This document shows, one piece after another, positions 37,943 through 46,780 of a stretch of 64,000 nucleotides of DNA. Each line of letters opens with the position of its first letter. The first letter of the stretch is position 1. Made by a program: the position numbers and the translations under genes. This DNA comes from an uncultured Dehalococcoidia bacterium. GTDB taxonomy: Bacteria > Chloroflexota > Dehalococcoidia > Lucifugimonadales > UBA1123. The stretch lies in NCBI GenBank assembly GCA_958296105.1, contig OY282441.1, positions 1 through 64,000 of the forward strand, given 5' to 3'. The notes below the pieces were generated by a model, which saw only the letters and a list, made by a program, of their open reading frames with translations, had not been told where the DNA came from and ran no database searches.

Positions 37943-40738
37943 ATGCAGCCTTGGTACAGAGTGGTCACGCCCCGCGAGGAAGTCCGAGAAGGACGCTCGT
38001 TCAGCCCCGACGAGTTCGCCATCGCGCTGGAACAGGTGGTCAACCGAACCGCCCCGCCCGACTACAGCGACCCCAGTCAGTTCTTCTCCCGCACCTACGT
38101 CACCCGCGCCTTGGAGGAGCATACCGGCATGGCCCTTCGCCGTCTGGCGGGCAGAACCGGCAACACCGCCCCCGTTCTCACCCTGATTACCCAGTTCGGC
38201 GGGGGAAAGACACACACCCTGACCGCCCTCTACCATCTCGCCAGAGCCGGCAGAGACGCCGCCAGACTCCCCGGAGTCGCAGAGCTGCTGATGAGTTCCA
38301 GCATGTCCGAGGCTCCCCGCGCGCGCGTCGGCGTCTTCGTAGGCAACGCCTGGGACCCCTCTGAGGGGCGGGAGACGCCTTGGATCGACCTCGCCCGCCA
38401 GATCGCCGGCGATAGGGGAGTGGAGGCGCTTGGCCCCACCGCCCAGACCACCCCGCCCGGCACCGAGGCGCTGTCGAGAGCGTTCGCCGCCGCCGACGCC
38501 CCCGTTCTGCTGCTGTTCGACGAGGCGCTGAACTTCATCAACCGTCACCGCGGCATGGCAGACAGCTTCCACGCCTTCATCCAGAACCTCACCGTCGCCG
38601 TCACCGGCACCACCCGCGCCGCCGCCGTGATAAGCCTTCCCCGCAGTCAGGTAGAGATGACCGAATGGGATCAGGAGTGGCAGGAGCGCATCACTAAGGT
38701 CGTCGGGAGAGTCGCCCGCGACCTGATCGCAAACGACGAGTCCGACATCAGCGAGGTGGTGCGGCGCAGACTGTTCGAGGACTTGGGCGGCGAGCGCGTC
38801 CGTCAGAACATCTCGCGCGCGTATGCGGATTGGTGCCTCGACAGAAGCGAGCGGCTGCCCTCCGAGTGGACGGCAGTCGACACCGCCACCAGCGACAGGC
38901 GCGCGCGCGATTTCCTCCGCAGGCGTTTCGAGGCGTGCTACCCGTTCCACCCCGCCACCCTCTCCGTGTTCCAGCGCAAGTGGCGCGCCCTGCCCCAGTT
39001 CCAGCAGACGCGCGGCGCGCTGGCGATGCTGGCGCAGTGGATATCATGGGCAGCCCGCGAGCAGTTCGCGCAGGCGCGCGCCGAGCCGCTCATTACACTC
39101 GGATCCGCCCCGCTTCACGTTCCCGAATTCCGCGCCTCGCTTCTGGGCCAGCTCGGAGAGTCCAGGCTGGACGTCGCCATAGACGCCGACATCGCCGGAG
39201 AGACCGCCCGCGCCAGAGCGCTGGACGCCGACACCAAGGGCGCGCTCCGCGACATCCACCGCAGACTCGGCGCAGCCATACTGTTCGAGTCCTCCGGCGG
39301 ACAGGTGGACAAAGTAGCCCATCTGCCCGAGCTGCGCTTCGCCCTCGGCGAGACAGACGTCGAGACCACCACCATAGACAACACCGCGCTCGCGCTTGAG
39401 AGGACGGGCTTCTTCATTCGCAAAGTCGGCGCAGACGGCTACCGCATCCACCATCAGGCAACACTGAGGAAAGTCGTAAGCGACCGTCGAGCGTCTCTCG
39501 ACTACCGCAGCGAAGTCGCCCCCGCGATTCGCAGACTCGTAGAGAGTGAGTTCAGGGACGGACCATCCGTGCCGACCGTCTTCTTCCCCGAAGACAGCGC
39601 CGCAATTCCCGATTCGCCCAGACTTGCGCTGATCGTCGCCGACCCTGATGAAGAGTGGCAGCCGGGAGACGAGACGAGCAAGCGCATCGCCCACTGGATC
39701 AGGCATCGCGGATCCTCCCCCAGACTCTACCCCGCCGCCATAGTCTGGTCTGCCAGGAGGCCTGGGCGTGAGCTGCGCGCGCGCGTCGAAGAGTGGCTCG
39801 CATGGCAGCGCGTGGATCAAGAGTTGAAGCAGGGCATACTTGGAGCGGAGATCGAGCAGTCGGAGCGCGACGAGGTGAGCGCGAGAATCCGGGACTCCCA
39901 AGACTTGGCAAAGGACGAGGTTTGGGCTGCGTACCGTTACGTGATCATATCCGACGCCGGCTCCGATGACAGGCTCAGGACGATCGACTTGGGCGCGGGC
40001 CACTCCAGCGGCAGCTCGACCCTGTGCGGACGCATAATCGGCGCGTTGAAGTCCGAGGCGTTGCTGAACGAGTCGATCGGCGCCGGCTACGTCGACCGCC
40101 ACTGGCCGCCCGCCTTCGAGAATTCCGGCGCGTGGCCTCTAACCGGCTTGCGCAAGAGCTTTCTCGACGGTTCGCTGACGCGACTGCTCGACCCGGACGC
40201 GGCTCTCCGTCAGAAGATTGCCGAGTTCGTGGAAAGAGGAGATTTCGGCATCGCGTCCGGCGACAGGGGAGACGGCCGATACGAAAGAGTCTGGTACCAC
40301 GAGCCTATTGGCATGGAAGAGGTGGCGTTCGAGCCGAACGTCTTTCTGTTGAAGAAGACAAAGGCACAGGAGCTTCGGACGCCGTCGACCGCGTCCGATA
40401 TTCAGCCGCCTGTCATCGTCCCCGATCCCGCCCCTGCTGATCCTGACGACCGCGAAATCGTCCCCCTCGATACCGTCCCTGATGACATCGAACCGCTTGG
40501 ACATACTCAGACTGATCGGAAGACCACGCTGCGGATTACAGGCACCGTCCCCCCCGAAGTCTGGAACCGGATTGGAACTCGGATCCTGCCCAAACTCCGC
40601 TCCGGCGCGGACCTCACCGTGGGCATAGACCTGTCCGTCGACATAGAACCAGACCGCTCGCATGGCCTCCAGCTGGATCTGCTGCAAGCCTTGGATGCAC
40701 TCGGTCTCCAAGAGCGGGTGTCTGTGGATGCGTCATAA
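37943..40738 (+). CDS. DUF499 domain ATPase
   Basis: A 931-residue protein of the COG1483/DUF499 family. N-terminal features are REGRSFSPDEFAIALEQV, a Walker A in ITQFGGGKTHTLTALYHLA near residue 88, and Walker B PVLLLFDEALNFINRH near 193. A long helical region and a C-terminal winged or beta domain (TLRITGTVPPEVWNRIGTRI) follow. The family is known next to DUF1156 methylases and SNF2 helicases in predicted defence systems; both lie 2-9 kb upstream on the same strand. The AAA/PIN/DUF433 genes are inserted between. Its exact role is unknown. Confidence 0.9.
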   Translation: MQPWYRVVTPREEVREGRSFSPDEFAIALEQVVNRTAPPDYSDPSQFFSRTYVTRALEEHTGMALRRLAGRTGNTAPVLTLITQFGGGKTHTLTALYHLARAGRDAARLPGVAELLMSSSMSEAPRARVGVFVGNAWDPSEGRETPWIDLARQIAGDRGVEALGPTAQTTPPGTEALSRAFAAADAPVLLLFDEALNFINRHRGMADSFHAFIQNLTVAVTGTTRAAAVISLPRSQVEMTEWDQEWQERITKVVGRVARDLIANDESDISEVVRRRLFEDLGGERVRQNISRAYADWCLDRSERLPSEWTAVDTATSDRRARDFLRRRFEACYPFHPATLSVFQRKWRALPQFQQTRGALAMLAQWISWAAREQFAQARAEPLITLGSAPLHVPEFRASLLGQLGESRLDVAIDADIAGETARARALDADTKGALRDIHRRLGAAILFESSGGQVDKVAHLPELRFALGETDVETTTIDNTALALERTGFFIRKVGADGYRIHHQATLRKVVSDRRASLDYRSEVAPAIRRLVESEFRDGPSVPTVFFPEDSAAIPDSPRLALIVADPDEEWQPGDETSKRIAHWIRHRGSSPRLYPAAIVWSARRPGRELRARVEEWLAWQRVDQELKQGILGAEIEQSERDEVSARIRDSQDLAKDEVWAAYRYVIISDAGSDDRLRTIDLGAGHSSGSSTLCGRIIGALKSEALLNESIGAGYVDRHWPPAFENSGAWPLTGLRKSFLDGSLTRLLDPDAALRQKIAEFVERGDFGIASGDRGDGRYERVWYHEPIGMEEVAFEPNVFLLKKTKAQELRTPSTASDIQPPVIVPDPAPADPDDREIVPLDTVPDDIEPLGHTQTDRKTTLRITGTVPPEVWNRIGTRILPKLRSGADLTVGIDLSVDIEPDRSHGLQLDLLQALDALGLQERVSVDAS

Positions 40739-40808
40739 GTTTTTCGACGAGTCACTTATCCCCTCTGAGATAGCCATAGGGTAAGTTAACCGTGTAGGAA
40801 TTTGATAA

Positions 40809-41591
40809 GTGGGTCACGAGAGAGTAGGCGCTCTTCCACACTCCAAGCGCTGGCGCGATGTCGTTGCTCAGTTGGGTGCATCGTCGGGATCGCAGCAAGA
40901 AGTGGCAGAGCTGGCAACTGCCACACTTGGGAATGTTCGAGTCCAGTTCAGAAAACTTCACACGGATGATGGCGTAGTAGCCGCGTTCCAGTTCTTGTTG
41001 GCATTGGCCAAGAGCGCCTCATCCGGCAGTCTCCCTGCTGACTCATTCGCCCCTAGCATTGATCTTGACGAACGTCCAACAACTCTGAAGCTCGTAAGCG
41101 AGCTTCGATCATGGGTTGACGACCAGAACGGTTCGAGGGAGTACGCTGATCTTGCGGCAAAGGCATCGGCTGATGCCATATCCATCTGGTCCACCCAACA
41201 GAAAGTGCAGCCGACGCTCTTCGACTCCGACATAGACTCGAAAGATATTTGGCGGCGAGCGGACAGCGGCGCGGGATTCTGCGAGGTGTCCAGACTGTTC
41301 TTCGCTAAATTCACAGAGAGGTACCTCAATTACTTTCTGGAGCGCGAGGCGTCAGCCGCCATGGCCAGTGTCGTCGAACGGGACCAGCTTGCTTCACGAC
41401 TAAGGGACCACATTGACGATGTATCTAGGTTCGCTTTTGAAACATCCCGGATAACGCAGTCATTCGCAGCAGGATGGTTCAACAGTCACGCCCGCGACAG
41501 AGTCCCGTCGAAAGATGAGTCCGAGGGGTTCTTGTTCATAGCCTTCGGCAAGATGCGGGAGGAGCTGATGCGGGAGGTGCCCAAGCCATGA
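40809..41591 (+). CDS. Unknown partner of QueC-like/nuclease fusion; predicted Met-Gly N-terminus
   Basis: A 260-residue protein of no named family. GTG at 40809 has AGGAA eight bases upstream, so the product would start Met-Gly-His; after methionine removal glycine would be N-terminal. The protein is mostly helical (DVVAQLGASSGSQQEVAELA, later EREASAAMASVVERDQLAS). The stop overlaps the QueC-like gene start by ATGA. In Qat and type IV CBASS, QueC-like enzymes are reported to attach a deazaguanine to the N-terminal glycine of a partner protein. That this protein is such a substrate is inference from its position and N-terminus. The base composition is less GC-rich than that of the helicase/methylase genes. 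Confidence 0.7.
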   Translation: MGHERVGALPHSKRWRDVVAQLGASSGSQQEVAELATATLGNVRVQFRKLHTDDGVVAAFQFLLALAKSASSGSLPADSFAPSIDLDERPTTLKLVSELRSWVDDQNGSREYADLAAKASADAISIWSTQQKVQPTLFDSDIDSKDIWRRADSGAGFCEVSRLFFAKFTERYLNYFLEREASAAMASVVERDQLASRLRDHIDDVSRFAFETSRITQSFAAGWFNSHARDRVPSKDESEGFLFIAFGKMREELMREVPKP

Positions 41592-43462
41592 GCACTGATG
41601 CTCCCGTCATGGTTCTATGCAACGAAGCCGCCATTCCAAGAGAATGCTCCATAAAGCCGCGAAAGAACATTGTCCTAGACTACTTACAGCGAGGCGAGGA
41701 GCCTGCCAACGTTTGGATCGGACTTCCAGATTTTGTCCGTGATGTGTATCACTTGTCAGACCGGGTACTCGACTTGCTAGAGATCGCGGCATATGTCTAC
41801 TGCGCAGATCGAATGATCAGCCGAGGCTCAACAAGGGCCGTCGAGTACCAAGCTTGGGATAGATCATTCCATTTCGTTGTCAAGGTGCGTGATTACGATT
41901 TCTGGAGTCGGAGTGACGTCTCGACCTGCTTGGCGCAAGCTCTGAAGTTCATGACAGGCGACCGCCACTACGAGTTCTCGTTTCAACCGGGCCACTCAAC
42001 GCCGAAGACCAATCTATTCGATGATGAGCAATTCCGACTCGATGACTCTTCGAACTTGTCGGTGGCGCTGTTCTCGGGTGGCTTGGATTCTCTAGCGGGA
42101 ATCACTCAGCGGCTTGAAGATACCAGAGACCAGCTTTGCCTTGTCAGCCATCAGCCCCAGCCTGGCACTGCGCGAACTCAGAACCGCTTAGTCACCACCC
42201 TAAAGAATCTATACCCTAACAGGATTTTCCACTACAAGTTCCAAAGCAACCTGACGCAGATTGCCAAACGAGTCGAGGAGACCCAACGGTCCAGATCATT
42301 CTTGTACACCAGCATTGCTTATGCTATCGGTCAAGCCTTTGGGCAAGACAGCTTCTTCGTGTTTGAGAATGGAATCACAAGCATCAATTTCTCCCGTAGA
42401 CAAGATCTCTCCAATGCCAGGGCGAGTCGTACTACACACCCGCAGACAATCTACCATCTGCGACAGTTCTTTTCGCTGCTCCTTGAACGTCCCTTCCGGA
42501 TCGACCTTCCATTCTTGTGGAAGACCAAGACCGACATCATGGAGATGCTCAAGAACAGTCCACATGCAAATCTGATTCCTAGTTCAGTCTCGTGTAGTAA
42601 GACATCCCGGAATCTCGGTCAGTCGACACACTGCGGGGGCTGCTCTCAATGTATCGACCGTCGGTTCGCGGCTTACGGAGCAAAGGCGGATGATGTAGAT
42701 GAGGCCGGTATCTATGCCAAAGACATTATTGCCAAAAGCATTGTAGAGCGAGAAACACAGACAACAGCAGTGGACTATGTGCGACAAGCCCAGAAATTTG
42801 GCACTTGGAACATTGACCACTTTTTCACTGAGCTAACAACCGAGTTGTCTGACATCGTCGACTACCTTCCAGACGATTCGAGTGAGACTGAGCGTATCGA
42901 ACAGATTTGGACCATGTGTCGCAGGCATGGGGATCAGGTGTCGCTTGCCATGAAGCGGATGCGGGAGGTACATGACGATCTCTACTCTGCTGTCGAAAAG
43001 AGCTCGCTACTCGGTCTGATTTCCGACCGGGAATACCTTAAGGACCCAGTGGACCGGCTGATAGAGACGCTGTGCAAGTTGCTTCCTCCTACAGTTGGGA
43101 TGATGTTTAGCGCCAACAAACCTAAGGATGAATCGGACCTGAACCTCAAGATAAGTGCCCTGCTGGACTCACATCGCATTGAGTTGGAACGAGAGCATCC
43201 GGCAGTACCATTCGCTGGAGGTCACGCCGTGCCTGATCACGGAAGCGAAGACTGTGCCGTTTTTGTCGAGTCCAAGTACATCCGCGGTGGAACGTCGCCA
43301 AGTAGGGCATCCGAAGGCATGGCAGCGGACTTGACCAAATATCCTCAGGACACGCACATCCTTTTTGTGGTTTACGACCCAAAGCGGTCAATCAAGGACG
43401 ATCGACGCTTCAAGAACGACTTTGAGTCGCGGGGGCGTTGCACAGTGATCATAATTCGATGA
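41588..43462 (+). CDS. QueC-like PP-loop enzyme fused to PD-(D/E)XK-like domain
   Basis: A 624-residue protein. Residues 1-150 are unassigned. The PP-loop SVALFSGGLDSLAGI is near residue 160. The QueC zinc site is seen as one Cys in SVSCSKTS and three in STHCGGCSQCIDRR (336-356). The C-terminal 100 residues read SEDCAVFVESKYIRGG, then HILFVVYDP: a D...E-x-K arrangement typical of restriction-type nucleases. Housekeeping QueC is about 230 residues, so this is a defence-type fusion. The expected chemistry is amidation or adenylation of a carboxy-deazaguanine. It is coupled to the Met-Gly partner upstream and followed by a 570-bp gap. Confidence 0.82.
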   Translation: MSTDAPVMVLCNEAAIPRECSIKPRKNIVLDYLQRGEEPANVWIGLPDFVRDVYHLSDRVLDLLEIAAYVYCADRMISRGSTRAVEYQAWDRSFHFVVKVRDYDFWSRSDVSTCLAQALKFMTGDRHYEFSFQPGHSTPKTNLFDDEQFRLDDSSNLSVALFSGGLDSLAGITQRLEDTRDQLCLVSHQPQPGTARTQNRLVTTLKNLYPNRIFHYKFQSNLTQIAKRVEETQRSRSFLYTSIAYAIGQAFGQDSFFVFENGITSINFSRRQDLSNARASRTTHPQTIYHLRQFFSLLLERPFRIDLPFLWKTKTDIMEMLKNSPHANLIPSSVSCSKTSRNLGQSTHCGGCSQCIDRRFAAYGAKADDVDEAGIYAKDIIAKSIVERETQTTAVDYVRQAQKFGTWNIDHFFTELTTELSDIVDYLPDDSSETERIEQIWTMCRRHGDQVSLAMKRMREVHDDLYSAVEKSSLLGLISDREYLKDPVDRLIETLCKLLPPTVGMMFSANKPKDESDLNLKISALLDSHRIELEREHPAVPFAGGHAVPDHGSEDCAVFVESKYIRGGTSPSRASEGMAADLTKYPQDTHILFVVYDPKRSIKDDRRFKNDFESRGRCTVIIIR

Positions 43463-44032
43463 CTAAAGGCGATGCTCGGCTTCCATCGAATGCCATTGCG
43501 AGAATGTCTTCGTCGGCCCTGAATCCCGTCTGTCTGTCGTAGAGTGGTTTACCCCCTTACTGCCCACGAGTCCTGTTCCCCTGCCTCAAGCTGAGAAAGT
43601 CGCCCCACCTGCTGTTCCAATAGGGTATTCCTCATCGTTGCGACCAACTCCATTGAGCGCTTCGCCCATTTGTACCACGCCCGAAGGCGTCTCCCTGTCG
43701 CCCTCAGAACTGCTCGTGTCCGTATTCCACCCCCACCATCTCACCGTGATCAAAACTGTGCATTTCACTAGGACACTTGAGCATGATCTGCAAGATTCCC
43801 ATGTCCAACTTTGGACATTTCGTAGCTGCGACTTGGACACAGGTGTTGCCACCAGTCCTTAGCCAGCAGTGTTCACATGATTCGCGCGCTAGGCGACCGC
43901 TTTCGTAGCTGATCCAGCTTGCAGCCAGTCTTGACCTTGCTGGGCCGGACTGAGATCTGGGCGTCTCTGAAAAGACCTGCCACTGCATCCATCCGTGTTG
44001 CACACTCTACGCAGCGTAGCTAGACTGATTCC
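43463..44032. other. 570-bp gap with no convincing gene
   Basis: Short frames exist on both strands, but none resembles a protein family or has a good ribosome site. One minus-strand frame around 43704-43900 has a cluster of cysteines that may be chance or a decayed gene. The right end holds the promoter for the Pycsar genes. Confidence 0.6.
43998..44026 (+). promoter_or_regulatory. Candidate promoter of Pycsar operon, possibly leaderless
   Basis: TTGCAC, a 17-bp spacer and TAGACT precede the ATG at 44033 by only six bases. If used, transcription would begin at or next to the start codon, giving a leaderless message. The match to consensus is moderate. Confidence 0.35.
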
Positions 44033-44974
44033 ATGCGGAAGACTCTGGGAGTTCTCAGTATGCTAGACAGGTTCGATGGACCTGAGGGACGGCCTCGCTT
44101 GGTCGAGGCGCTTCGGACCCAGAATATCATTGGTGACGACGCTGCCTTGGCAGGGCTGATCGCCGATTCTGCTAAAGTCGAGGGGTTCAAGCCGTGTTCC
44201 GTCCTCATCGAAGATTCGGCAGCGGACAACGACATCCTCTTCATACTGGCAGGCGTCGTTTCGATCCGAGTTCTAGGACGCGAAGTTGCGGTCAGGGCGT
44301 CAGGTCAGCACGTAGGCGAGCTGGCGCTCATAGACCCTGGACAGCGTCGCTCCGCGTCCGCGGTGGCAGACGGTGAGGTGGTCATAGCCCGCCTGTCCGA
44401 GGAGGCGTTCACCGAGTTGGCCGAATCCCATCCCCGGCTGTGGCGCAACCTCGCCCGCGAGCTAGCTCACCGCCTCCGACAGCGAAACAGGTTCGTCGCG
44501 TCGGTGAATCCTCGCCCCGTCCTGTTCGTGGGCTGTTCGGCAGAGTCGCTTCCCATAGCCCGCGCTATCCAGTCGGCGCTCGAACACGATCGGATAGTCG
44601 TCAATCTATGGACCGATGGTTTGTTCGTGGCGTCGAGCTTCCCAATCGAATCCCTAGAGCAGTTGTTGCCAACCGCCGACTTCGCCGCGCTCGTGCTGTC
44701 GCCGGATGATACAGTAATCAGCCGAGACGCGACCAATCCAGCGCCGAGGGACAACATCATATTCGAGCTGGGGCTGTTCATGGGAGCTCTGAGTCACTCC
44801 CGCACGTTCCTGATCCACCCGCGTGACGTCGATGTCAAGATACCGACAGACCTCGCTGGCATCACGCCGCTGACCTATGCGATAGGGACAGAGGAAGAGG
44901 ATGGACTTTCCGTCACGATGGCATCTGCGTGCAATCAGATGAGAACCGTCATACTAACTACTGGACCGCGTTGA
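44033..44974 (+). CDS. pycTIR: Pycsar effector: cyclic-nucleotide-binding domain plus TIR-like domain
   Basis: A 313-residue protein. Residues 30-150 form a cyclic-nucleotide-binding domain with the phosphate-binding cassette GELALIDPGQRRSASAVA near 95-112. From 160 a TIR-like nucleotide-binding domain begins with PVLFVGCSAESLPIARAI, followed by YxD-like strands and RDNIIFELGLFMGAL, whose Glu is the expected NADase residue. In Pycsar, cCMP or cUMP binding activates NAD+ destruction and the cell dies or stops growing. The cyclase gene follows 22 bases later. Confidence 0.9.
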   Translation: MRKTLGVLSMLDRFDGPEGRPRLVEALRTQNIIGDDAALAGLIADSAKVEGFKPCSVLIEDSAADNDILFILAGVVSIRVLGREVAVRASGQHVGELALIDPGQRRSASAVADGEVVIARLSEEAFTELAESHPRLWRNLARELAHRLRQRNRFVASVNPRPVLFVGCSAESLPIARAIQSALEHDRIVVNLWTDGLFVASSFPIESLEQLLPTADFAALVLSPDDTVISRDATNPAPRDNIIFELGLFMGALSHSRTFLIHPRDVDVKIPTDLAGITPLTYAIGTEEEDGLSVTMASACNQMRTVILTTGPR

Positions 44975-44996
44975 CAATGATCGGGGGAGATAGACG

Positions 44997-45689
44997 ATGG
45001 CACTCGGAGACAATCTCAACTCGGAAGTGAGGAAGATACTTCAAGAGGAATGGACCACGCAGAATCGCCGGGGTGCGCCCAAACTGGATGATCTGAAGCT
45101 CGGCAACGATGCCGTCGAGCTGGAGGGAACGGTTCTGTATGCCGACTTGGACGACTCGACCAAGCTCGTTGACACTGAGGAACCTGCGTTCGCGGCAGAG
45201 GTGTACAAGACCTATCTGGTATGCGCCGCAAGGATAATCCGATCTGAGAACGGGACGATTACCGCGTATGACGGCGACCGCATCATGGCGGTGTACACCG
45301 GCGGCAAGAAAGACGACAGAGCCGTCCGCACCGCGCTCAAGATCAACTATGCCGTGCAGAAGATCATCAATCCCGCTATCAGAGAGGAGTATCCGCGTTC
45401 CAGCTACTCGGTGAAGCAGGTAGTGGGCATTGACACGAGCGATCTGTTCGTGGCGCGCACAGGTATTCGGGGGTTCAACGAACTCGTCTGGGTTGGGCGC
45501 GCAGCCAACTATGCGGCCAAGCTGTCCTCACGCTCCGGACCAGCTTCGCAGATCACCGCCGAGGTGTATGATCGCTTTGAGCAAAGTTTGAAGGTCAATA
45601 GAAACGGCTCGAACGCGTGGATTCGGACGACTGCCCCAGAGATTGGGAGTGGGGAGATATACACATCGTCGTCATGGTTGGAAGTGTAG
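44997..45689 (+). CDS. pycC: Pycsar pyrimidine cyclase (class III cyclase fold)
   Basis: A 230-residue cyclase. TVLYADLDDSTKLVD near residue 46 and AYDGDRIMAVYTGG near 92 provide the two metal-binding aspartates. GFNELVWVGRAANYAAKLS near 158 is the usual Asn/Arg region. As a stand-alone cyclase next to a cyclic-nucleotide-binding TIR effector it fits PycC, which makes cCMP or cUMP after phage attack. Which pyrimidine is used cannot be read from the sequence. The ribosome site GGGGGAG precedes ATG. Confidence 0.88.
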   Translation: MALGDNLNSEVRKILQEEWTTQNRRGAPKLDDLKLGNDAVELEGTVLYADLDDSTKLVDTEEPAFAAEVYKTYLVCAARIIRSENGTITAYDGDRIMAVYTGGKKDDRAVRTALKINYAVQKIINPAIREEYPRSSYSVKQVVGIDTSDLFVARTGIRGFNELVWVGRAANYAAKLSSRSGPASQITAEVYDRFEQSLKVNRNGSNAWIRTTAPEIGSGEIYTSSSWLEV

Positions 45690-45768
45690 ATACGGTGTGG
45701 GCGAGGCTACTGAACCGGGCGGCGAGTTGCTCAGCGCCGATCTACCCCTTTGACGGCATCTTGGACAG

Positions 45769-46695
45769 ATGCAGAAACCCATGACTCAAGATAGCGCATT
45801 TCACATTCTAGCTCTGGATGGAGGGGGTACGAGTGGAGTTTACTCAGCTCAGATCCTCGCTTGCATCGAACAGTCGAACGGCGCGCCTGTAGGGGAGTGC
45901 TTCGATCTGATCGCCGGCACCAGCACAGGCTCGATCATAGCGGGGGCTGCCGCTGCGGGAATTCCCATGCCCGAGATAGTCAAGCTCTTCGAGAAGGAGT
46001 CGCCACGCATCTTCCAGAGGAGACGGCTGGGCTCGTTTCATGTCCGAAGCAAATACTCGATTCGGCCCCTTGAGAAAGTGGTCCGAAGACACGTCCCCGA
46101 CCTGACCCTAGGGGAAATCTCAAAGCCTCTGATGATTATGGGATCCGACATATCCACCGGCGGGGTGCATGTTTTTAAGTCTCGCTACCTGAAGGACCTC
46201 GGACAGCCCTATGTCAGAGACTCAGATGTCGCCTTGAGCGATGCCATCTTGGCGTCGTGCGCCGCTCCCGCGTATTTTGACCCTGTATCAGTCGGTGATT
46301 TCCTTCTAGCAGATGGCGGCCTGTGGGCCAACAATCCGTCGATCATGGCGTTGACGGAGGCAGTTGCCAAGTTCGGGCGGGCGGTTGAACAGGTACGTAT
46401 CCTGTCGATCGGTACCGGCCGCTCCGTCAATCTCTATTCTAAGAACAGACTGTGGGGCCTCATCACCGGCTGGGGCCGCCAGAAGTTGGTCTCGTATGTC
46501 TTCAGACTGCAATCCGACGCTTCAGCGAATATGGCCAAGCTGCTGCTCGCAGACCGGTACCTGCGGATCGACCCTGAGATCGAGGCTTGGGATTTGGACG
46601 ACACCAAGCATCTCGACACTCTCAAGGCTCTGGCTACTAGAGATTTCGCCCTTCACAGTGAGGCGATTATGAAGAACCTAAAGAAACCGCAGTGA
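45769..46695 (+). CDS. capV: CBASS effector CapV, patatin-like phospholipase
   Basis: A 308-residue patatin. The oxyanion motif GGGTSGVYS is near residue 17, the nucleophile Ser in AGTSTGSII near 49, and the catalytic Asp in LADGGLWANNPS near 183. CapV enzymes are activated by a cyclic dinucleotide and degrade the inner membrane. It stands directly before a CD-NTase and a Cap2, the standard type II order. ATG at 45769 or 45781 may start it. An 85-bp gap with a palindrome separates it from the CD-NTase. Confidence 0.92.
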   Translation: MQKPMTQDSAFHILALDGGGTSGVYSAQILACIEQSNGAPVGECFDLIAGTSTGSIIAGAAAAGIPMPEIVKLFEKESPRIFQRRRLGSFHVRSKYSIRPLEKVVRRHVPDLTLGEISKPLMIMGSDISTGGVHVFKSRYLKDLGQPYVRDSDVALSDAILASCAAPAYFDPVSVGDFLLADGGLWANNPSIMALTEAVAKFGRAVEQVRILSIGTGRSVNLYSKNRLWGLITGWGRQKLVSYVFRLQSDASANMAKLLLADRYLRIDPEIEAWDLDDTKHLDTLKALATRDFALHSEAIMKNLKKPQ

Positions 46696-46712
46696 CAAAA
46701 CACTCGCATGGC

Positions 46713-46727
46713 ACAGGCCTGTACAAT
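46713..46727 (+). promoter_or_regulatory. Palindrome overlapping a possible -10 before CD-NTase
   Basis: ACAGGCCTGT (46713-46722) is a perfect 10-bp palindrome joined to TACAAT (46722-46727). No -35 is found at normal spacing. It could be an internal promoter/operator or chance. Confidence 0.25.
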
Positions 46728-46780
46728 ACTTAGACAGGCTGGCACTCCCGAAGCAAATAGAACATCCACAGGAGATAAAG

